This document shows positions 58,112 to 64,000 of a stretch of DNA of 64,000 bases, one piece after another. The stretch is from Pasteurella oralis (lineage in GTDB: Bacteria > Pseudomonadota > Gammaproteobacteria > Enterobacterales > Pasteurellaceae), in assembly GCF_002850605.1 (NCBI RefSeq), contig NZ_NXGB01000007.1:61901-125900 (forward strand), given 5' to 3'. The notes below the pieces were generated by a model, which saw nothing but the letters and a program-made list of their open reading frames with translations, did no database searches and was not told where the DNA came from. Position 1 is the first letter of the stretch. Every line of letters begins with the position of its first letter. Both the position numbers and the translations under genes were made by a program.

Positions 58112-58381
58112 ATGGCTCGTGTTACAGTGCAAGATGCGGTAGAAAAAATTGGCAACCGTTTTGATTTAATTTTAACCGCAGCTCGTCGTGCAAGACAATT
58201 ACAGTTACATTTACGCGAACCTTTAGTACCTGAAGATAATGATAAACCAACTGTGATTGCGTTACGCGAGATTGAAAAAGGTTTAATCAATAATGAAATT
58301 ATGAACGCACAAGAGCGTTATGATGCATTAGAGAGAGAAAATACGGAATTACACGCAGTATCTTTATTATCTAGTCAATAA
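58112..58381 (+). CDS. rpoZ: RNA polymerase omega subunit
   Basis: An 89-residue omega subunit (E. coli 91). The start [21 protein letters not shown] and AARRARQL match the region that clamps the beta-prime C-terminus and helps form a ppGpp site. It lies between gmk and spoT, as in E. coli. Its stop is immediately followed by an uptake sequence in the short gap to spoT. Confidence 0.97.
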   Translation: MARVTVQDAVEKIGNRFDLILTAARRARQLQLHLREPLVPEDNDKPTVIALREIEKGLINNEIMNAQERYDALERENTELHAVSLLSSQ

Positions 58382-58436
58382 AAGTGCGGTCGTTTTTTAT
58401 AAAGTTTTAATCAACTAGCTTTAAGTCAGGTATCCC

Positions 58437-60560
58437 TTGTATCTTTTTGAAAGTTTAAATCGCATCATTGAAGCGTATTTACCCCCAGAACAGATCGAAT
58501 TAGTTAAGCGTGCTTATGTGATTGCGCGTGATGCACATGAGGGACAGTCTCGTTCAAGTGGCGAGCCTTATATCACTCACCCAGTAGCCGTCGCATCTAT
58601 TATTGCGGAAATGCGTTTAGATCATGAAGCAGTTATGGCGGCATTATTGCATGATGTGATAGAAGATACGCCATATACGGAAGAACAATTAGAGGCGGAA
58701 TTTGGTGCAAGTGTCGCGGAAATTGTCGAGGGTGTATCCAAGCTCGATAAGTTAAAATTCCGTACACGTAAAGAGGCTGCCGCCGAAAACTTTCGTAAAA
58801 TGATTCTTGCTATGACACGTGATATTCGTGTCGTCTTAATTAAATTAGCTGACCGTACACATAATATGCGCACGTTGGGTTCGTTGCGACCAGATAAACG
58901 TCGTCGTATTGCGAAAGAAACGCTTGAAATTTATAGTCCATTAGCTCACCGTTTAGGAATTGAGCATATCAAAAATGAACTTGAAGATCTTGGGTTTGAA
59001 GCTATGTATCCTCAGCGTTATGCAGTATTGCAAAAAGTCATTCAAGTTGCGCGTGGGAATCGTAAAGATATGATTCAACGTATTACTAATGAAATTAAAG
59101 GGCGCTTAGAAGACGTTGGTATTGATGCTCGTGTTTTTGGACGCGAAAAACACTTATATGCAATTTACCAAAAAATGAAACTTAAAGATCAGCAATTTCA
59201 TTCCATTATGGATATTTATGCATTTCGTACTGTAGTGAAAGATGTTGATACTTGTTATCGTGTATTAGGGCAAATGCATGGTTTGTATAAGCCTCGCCCA
59301 GGCAGAGTGAAAGATTATATTGCTGTACCTAAAGCTAATGGTTACCAATCTTTACATACGTCAATGATCGGGCCACATGGTGTACCTGTAGAAGTTCAGA
59401 TTCGTACTGAAGAAATGGACCAAATGGCAGAAATGGGGGTGGCAGCTCATTGGGCATATAAAGAAGGCGGCAAAAACGATAGTACAACAGTACAAATTCG
59501 TGCTCAGCGTTGGCTGCAAAGTTTAATTGAATTACAACAAAGTGTTGGTAATTCTTTTGAGTTTATTGAAAGTGTGAAGTCTGAGTTTTTCCCGAAAGAA
59601 ATTTATGTGTTCACACCAAAAGGGCGCATTGTAGAATTGCCTGTTGGTGCAACACCAGTTGATTTTGCTTATGCGGTACATACTGATATTGGTCATAGCT
59701 GTATTGCTGCAAATGTCGATCGTAAATCCTATCCTTTATCACAAGCGCTTACTTCAGGACAAACGGTTGATATCATTACACTACCAAATTCCCAACCAAG
59801 TGCAGGATGGCTCAACTTTGTCGTCACAGCCAAAGCGCGAACTAACATTCGTCATTTCCTCAAACAATTGCGAGGTGGCGAGGCTGTTGCGTTAGGTAAA
59901 CGTCAACTAATTCGTGCCCTGGCGCCAACTAAATTAGACGAATTAGATAAGATACGAGTACAAAATTTATTGCATGAATTAAAGTTAGAAAATTTTGATG
60001 ATTTGCTGATGGAAATTGGTCTTGGTAATCAAATGAGTGCTGTTGTTGCTTATCGTTTACTGGGGGAAGCAATTGAAATTGATACTGATGGTGACTTAAC
60101 TCATAGTAAAGATCATTTTGAGATTAAAAATGCTGGTGGGCTATTGACGACATTTGCACAATGTTGCCATCCAATTCCTGGTGATCCAATTGTCGCTTAT
60201 ACTAGTTCTGGTAAAGGTTTAGTGATTCATCACGAATCTTGTGCAAACTTAAGGCATCGTAAAGAAAATCCAGAGCATTATATGTCTGTTGAATGGGAAC
60301 AAAGTGATAATGCAATTGATTTTGAAGCTGAATTACGGATTGAATTGATTAATCAACAAGGTGCTTTACCAAATTTAACTAATACTATTTCCTCTCTAGA
60401 TAGTAATATTCAAAGTATTTGGACAGAGGAACAAGAAGGTCGCTTGTATCAAATCGTTGTACTATTGACAGTGAAAGATACGAAACATTTGGCTAATATT
60501 ATTCGTAAAATCAAAGCAATACCAGGTTTTGTTAATATTGAACGCAATATCAATAAATGA
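58437..60560 (+). CDS. spoT: Bifunctional (p)ppGpp synthetase/hydrolase SpoT
   Basis: A 707-residue Rel-family enzyme (E. coli 702). The HD hydrolase domain carries LLHDVIEDT (HD at residues 72-73). The synthetase domain has the GREKHLYAIYQKM and EVQIRTEEMDQMAE blocks, then TGS (EIYVFTPKGRIVELP) and a C-terminal ACT domain. The TTG start (MYLFESLN) is the same unusual start as in E. coli, with AGG about 8 bases upstream. It overlaps recG by four bases; the trmH gene that intervenes in E. coli is absent. Confidence 0.97.
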   Translation: MYLFESLNRIIEAYLPPEQIELVKRAYVIARDAHEGQSRSSGEPYITHPVAVASIIAEMRLDHEAVMAALLHDVIEDTPYTEEQLEAEFGASVAEIVEGVSKLDKLKFRTRKEAAAENFRKMILAMTRDIRVVLIKLADRTHNMRTLGSLRPDKRRRIAKETLEIYSPLAHRLGIEHIKNELEDLGFEAMYPQRYAVLQKVIQVARGNRKDMIQRITNEIKGRLEDVGIDARVFGREKHLYAIYQKMKLKDQQFHSIMDIYAFRTVVKDVDTCYRVLGQMHGLYKPRPGRVKDYIAVPKANGYQSLHTSMIGPHGVPVEVQIRTEEMDQMAEMGVAAHWAYKEGGKNDSTTVQIRAQRWLQSLIELQQSVGNSFEFIESVKSEFFPKEIYVFTPKGRIVELPVGATPVDFAYAVHTDIGHSCIAANVDRKSYPLSQALTSGQTVDIITLPNSQPSAGWLNFVVTAKARTNIRHFLKQLRGGEAVALGKRQLIRALAPTKLDELDKIRVQNLLHELKLENFDDLLMEIGLGNQMSAVVAYRLLGEAIEIDTDGDLTHSKDHFEIKNAGGLLTTFAQCCHPIPGDPIVAYTSSGKGLVIHHESCANLRHRKENPEHYMSVEWEQSDNAIDFEAELRIELINQQGALPNLTNTISSLDSNIQSIWTEEQEGRLYQIVVLLTVKDTKHLANIIRKIKAIPGFVNIERNINK

Positions 60561-62638
60561 CAACTCAACTCCTTAATGCTGTACCATTAACCGCGCTTTC
60601 TGGTGTTGGTGCTACTATTTCTGAAAAACTAAGTAAGATTGGTATTAACAATCTTCAAGATCTGCTTTTTCATCTGCCTATTCGCTATGAAGATCGTACA
60701 AGAATCACTCCGATTATTGATCTTCGAGTGGATAGTTATGCGACTATAGAAGGAATTGTTCAAACTTGCGAAGTGCAATTTGGTAAGCGTCCGATCCTTA
60801 CTGTTTCACTTTCAGATGGTTCGTCTAAGCTTATGCTGCGTTTTTTTAATTTTAATGCGGGTATGAAAAATAGCTTACAACCTGGCAGTCGAATCAAGGC
60901 TTTTGGTGAGATAAGACGTGGGCGTTTTATGGCAGAAATGCATCATCCAGAGTATCAAATTATTCGTGATAATGCGCCACTCATTTTAGAAGAAAATCTC
61001 ACGCCAATTTATTCCACTACAGAAGGATTAAAACAAAATTCATTACGAAAGTTAACAGATCAAGCTTTAGCCTTACTTGAGAAAATCCAAGTCGCGGAAA
61101 TTTTACCTAATGAATTTAATCCACACCCTTTTAGCTTGAAAGAAGCGATTCATTTTCTGCATCGACCGCCACCAGATATTTCACTTGAAGCCTTAGAAAA
61201 AGGAACACATCCAGCACAGCAACGCCTGATTTTTGAAGAATTGTTAGCACATAATCTAGCAATGCAGAAAGTGCGGTTAGGAACGCAACAATTTTCAGCT
61301 TGTGTATTGCGCTACCAGACAGATTTAAAACAACGTTTTTTAGCACAATTGCCTTTTCAGCCAACCAACGCGCAAATTCGAGTGATACAAGATATTGAGC
61401 GAGATTTAGCAAATAATTACCCAATGATGCGTTTAGTGCAAGGGGATGTTGGTTCCGGTAAAACCCTCGTGGCTGCTTTAGCGGCATTACTGGCTATTGA
61501 TAATAGTAAACAAGTAGCATTAATGGCACCTACTGAAATTTTAGCAGAACAGCATGCAACTAATTTCAAGCGTTGGTTTGAACCGCTTGGAATCAAAGTT
61601 GGGTGGTTAGCAGGGAAAGTTAAAGGAAAAGCTCGTCAAGTTGAATTAGAAAGCATTCAAACTAACAAGGTTCAGATGGTAGTCGGTACACATGCTCTTT
61701 TCCAAGAAGAAGTAGAGTTTGCAGATTTAGCATTAGTCATTGTTGATGAACAGCATCGTTTTGGTGTTCATCAACGTTTAATGTTGCGTGAAAAAGGGAA
61801 GAAAGCAGATATATATCCCCATCAATTAATTATGACGGCAACACCGATCCCTCGAACATTGGCGATGACAGTTTATGCAGATTTAGATACTTCAATCATT
61901 GATGAGCTACCACCAGGTCGTACACCCATTACTACAGTAGCAATTTCTGAAGATCGGCGCAATGAAGTAATAGCACGAGTAAACCATGCTTGTGTTAATG
62001 AAAAGCGCCAAGCTTATTGGGTTTGCACTTTAATTGATGAATCTGAAATGCTTGAAGCGCAGGCAGCAGAAGCGACAGCAGAAGATTTGAGAAAAATCTT
62101 ACCGCACTTACGTATAGGGTTAGTGCATGGACGAATGAAACCGACTGAAAAACAAGAAATCATGACGGCATTTAAAAATGCAGAAATTGATTTATTAGTT
62201 GCTACAACTGTAATTGAGGTTGGTGTAGATGTATCTAATGCAAGTTTGATGATTATTGAAAATGCAGAACGTTTAGGATTATCTCAGCTACATCAATTGC
62301 GAGGACGTGTTGGACGCGGGAGTACAGCCTCTTTTTGTGTATTGATGTATAAATCACCATTAGGCAAAATTTCACAAAAACGTTTGCAAGTCTTACGTGA
62401 TACACAAGATGGGTTTATTATTTCTGAAAAAGATTTGGAAATTCGAGGACCAGGAGAAGTATTAGGTACAAAGCAAACGGGTATTGCTGAATTTAAAGTA
62501 GCAAATTTAATGCGAGATCGTAAAATGATCCCAACAGTACAATATTATGCGCGCCGCTTGATTGTTGAGCAGCCTGAAGTGGCGGAGAGTTTAATCAAAC
62601 GTTGGCTCAACAATAAAGAGATTTATTCAAATGCATAA
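60557..62638 (+). CDS. recG: ATP-dependent DNA helicase RecG
   Basis: A 693-residue helicase that remodels stalled replication forks (E. coli 693). An N-terminal wedge domain with an OB-fold precedes the helicase motifs: Walker A GDVGSGKTLVA, motif II DEQHRFGVHQR, motif III TATPIPRTLA, and motif VI QLRGRVGRG. It overlaps spoT (ATGA) and ubiC (8 bases). Uptake sequences lie near 61268 and 62100. Confidence 0.97.
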   Translation: MTTQLLNAVPLTALSGVGATISEKLSKIGINNLQDLLFHLPIRYEDRTRITPIIDLRVDSYATIEGIVQTCEVQFGKRPILTVSLSDGSSKLMLRFFNFNAGMKNSLQPGSRIKAFGEIRRGRFMAEMHHPEYQIIRDNAPLILEENLTPIYSTTEGLKQNSLRKLTDQALALLEKIQVAEILPNEFNPHPFSLKEAIHFLHRPPPDISLEALEKGTHPAQQRLIFEELLAHNLAMQKVRLGTQQFSACVLRYQTDLKQRFLAQLPFQPTNAQIRVIQDIERDLANNYPMMRLVQGDVGSGKTLVAALAALLAIDNSKQVALMAPTEILAEQHATNFKRWFEPLGIKVGWLAGKVKGKARQVELESIQTNKVQMVVGTHALFQEEVEFADLALVIVDEQHRFGVHQRLMLREKGKKADIYPHQLIMTATPIPRTLAMTVYADLDTSIIDELPPGRTPITTVAISEDRRNEVIARVNHACVNEKRQAYWVCTLIDESEMLEAQAAEATAEDLRKILPHLRIGLVHGRMKPTEKQEIMTAFKNAEIDLLVATTVIEVGVDVSNASLMIIENAERLGLSQLHQLRGRVGRGSTASFCVLMYKSPLGKISQKRLQVLRDTQDGFIISEKDLEIRGPGEVLGTKQTGIAEFKVANLMRDRKMIPTVQYYARRLIVEQPEVAESLIKRWLNNKEIYSNA

Positions 62639-63158
62639 TTATTCTAAGGACTTGCAAGAGGCAAATTGGTTGTTTTCTGATAATATTAAGATGCAACAAC
62701 TTTCCCAAAATGAACAAAAGTGGCTCCTTTTATCTTCTTCTTTAACTAAGCAATTGAGAGTACATTTTGGTCCTGTAGAAGTGAGGGTTTTATCAGAATG
62801 TTGGTTAACCAATTTAGCTGAAAGTGAAAAGTGTTTATTTTGGGGATATGAGCGCTTCTGGTGTAGAGAAGTATTGTTGCATATACAAAATAAACCGCTT
62901 ATTTTTGCGAGAACACTTATGCCTGAAGGTTTTCTATTGCAGCATTTAGAGTTACAACGATTAGGTAATAAAGCACTTGGTGAATGGTTATTTAGTCAAC
63001 AGAATCGCGTTAGAAAAATATTGCAGTGGGCAAAAATAGATGGGTTGCAATATGATACTTATGCAAGGCGTGCATTAGTTGAAGTTAATACTTATCCAAT
63101 GATGGTGGCAGAATTATTTCTTGAACCACAAATTTTTACTGAGGAAGTACATGGATAA
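62631..63158 (+). CDS. ubiC: Chorismate pyruvate-lyase
   Basis: A 175-residue enzyme that releases pyruvate from chorismate to give 4-hydroxybenzoate, the first step of ubiquinone synthesis. Family blocks are visible: WCREVLL, the substrate Arg/Glu region FARTLMPEG, and [11 protein letters not shown]. The start ATG overlaps the end of recG by 8 bases, and its end overlaps murI by 8. It is separated from ubiA. Length is close to the E. coli protein (165). Confidence 0.85.
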   Translation: MHNYSKDLQEANWLFSDNIKMQQLSQNEQKWLLLSSSLTKQLRVHFGPVEVRVLSECWLTNLAESEKCLFWGYERFWCREVLLHIQNKPLIFARTLMPEGFLLQHLELQRLGNKALGEWLFSQQNRVRKILQWAKIDGLQYDTYARRALVEVNTYPMMVAELFLEPQIFTEEVHG

Positions 63159-63960
63159 ACAAACTCAACCAACAATTCTTTTTTTTGATTCTGGTGTTGG
63201 TGGATTTAGTGTTTATAAAGAAACAAAGCAACTTTTACCAAATTGTCATTATCTTTATTGCTTTGATAATGCATATTTTCCTTATTCTGAAAAAACTGAA
63301 GAACAAATTGTTCGGCGAACATTATCAATTTGCCATAAAATTGATCAGGATTTTCCACTTGATCTTATTGTGATTGCGTGTAATACCGCAAGCACAGTTG
63401 TTTTACCTGTACTGCGCGAACATTTTTCTATTCCAATTGTTGGTACTGTACCAGCGATTAAGCCTGCTGCTGAAATTTCTGAAACAAAACATATCGGTTT
63501 GCTTGCAACAAAAGGTACTGTAAAAAGAACTTATGTGTCTGATTTAATTAAAAATCATGCCAGCCATTGTATAGTAGAAAAGATTGGTAGTACTAAATTA
63601 GTCGAAATTGCAGAACAAAAATTGCATGGAAAATATGTGGATTTTATTGTTTTGAAACAAGAGTTGTCAGCTTGGCAAGCGATTATGGATTTAGATACAG
63701 TTGTACTTGGTTGCACGCATTTTCCGTTAATCAAAGAAGAAATTGCTCAATGCTTACCACAAGTAAAATATTTTATGGATTCAGGCAAAGCAATTGCATT
63801 ACGTGTGAAAAGTTTATTATCTAACGTAAAAGTGCGATCAGAAATACTAGAAAAAAATTTCATTTTTTGTACTCAATTGTTTAACTATGAAACTCAATTC
63901 CAACATATTATTCATCTTTGGGGTTTTGAAGCTTTGCATTTATTAGCTATAGATGAATAA
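63151..63960 (+). CDS. murI: Glutamate racemase
   Basis: A 269-residue racemase that supplies D-glutamate for murein. The two catalytic Cys are in VIACNTAST and LGCTHFPLI, and the N-terminal [14 protein letters not shown] is the substrate loop. I use the ATG at 63151 (MDKQTQ), after GAGGAAG, which overlaps the ubiC stop by 8 bases. It is the last gene in the window; 40 AT-rich bases follow. Confidence 0.96.
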   Translation: MDKQTQPTILFFDSGVGGFSVYKETKQLLPNCHYLYCFDNAYFPYSEKTEEQIVRRTLSICHKIDQDFPLDLIVIACNTASTVVLPVLREHFSIPIVGTVPAIKPAAEISETKHIGLLATKGTVKRTYVSDLIKNHASHCIVEKIGSTKLVEIAEQKLHGKYVDFIVLKQELSAWQAIMDLDTVVLGCTHFPLIKEEIAQCLPQVKYFMDSGKAIALRVKSLLSNVKVRSEILEKNFIFCTQLFNYETQFQHIIHLWGFEALHLLAIDE

Positions 63961-64000
63961 AAATCGACATAATTATTGAATATTTAAAGTCGAAAGTTTA

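Overview
The window is an AT-rich chromosomal segment from a member of the Pasteurellaceae. The strongest sign is about 30 copies of the Haemophilus-type DNA uptake core AAGTGCGGT or its complement, in genes and between them. The operons (cydABX-ybgE-ybgC-tolQRAB-pal, comNOPQ-recC, afuABC next to udk-dcd, gmk-rpoZ-spoT-recG) also fit this family. The arrangement pal / com operon / recC / afu cluster makes me suspect Pasteurella in the narrow sense or a close relative. That is a judgement from memory, not a search. No phage, insertion sequence, plasmid module or CRISPR array was seen. Most of the window is conserved core genome.

Layout. 1-6.7 kb: the end of cydA, then cydB, cydX and ybgE (cytochrome bd oxidase) and ybgC-tolQRAB-pal (envelope constriction machine). 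6.9-7.3 kb: three identical tRNA-Lys genes in a 117-bp tandem repeat. 7.3-13.1 kb: the competence pseudopilin operon comNOPQ behind a CRP-S (Sxy-dependent) site, then recC. 13.1-15.0 kb: rimI and holD, divergent from rsmC. 15.4-21.8 kb: an Afu-type ABC importer with three consecutive substrate-binding proteins feeding one permease and one ATPase. 22.0-25.7 kb: udk, dcd, an AsmA-like gene and a sugar efflux pump. 25.7-33.4 kb: tRNA-Ser, a SulP transporter, eda (whose expected ATG is ATA), a yebE-like gene, cysS, two cyclophilins, a TatD-family nuclease and a degenerate glycosyltransferase-like gene. 33.4-38.0 kb: anaerobic ribonucleotide reductase nrdD/nrdG and a tri-haem peroxidase, with Fur-like and FNR-like sites. 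38.2-43.1 kb: purA, lysC, proA and a TRIC-family membrane protein. 43.2-46.9 kb: the most accessory-like part, with an unknown membrane protein, a DcuC-family transporter, a decayed M20 peptidase and an unknown lipoprotein candidate. 47.0-49.8 kb: fbp, mpl and tRNA-fMet. 50.0-55.5 kb: mltA, tcdA, znuA with a long His-rich array, a FadD-like ligase and an entericidin-like small lipoprotein. 55.7-64.0 kb: gapA, msrB and gmk-rpoZ-spoT-recG-ubiC-murI.

How the genes fit together. The window mixes respiration under low oxygen (cyd, nrdDG, peroxidase, DcuC transporter), envelope maintenance (tol-pal, mltA, mpl, murI) and DNA uptake (com operon plus dense uptake sequences). The most promising candidate for undescribed biology is the afu cluster. 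Its three paralogous binding proteins share one permease/ATPase pair but differ at the positions expected to hold the sugar phosphate (His-Asp, Gln-Asn, His-Glu) and in the phosphate loop. A CRP-like site, and no clear Fur box, lies upstream. I read it as a sugar-phosphate importer with expanded ligand range rather than the iron transporter it is often annotated as.
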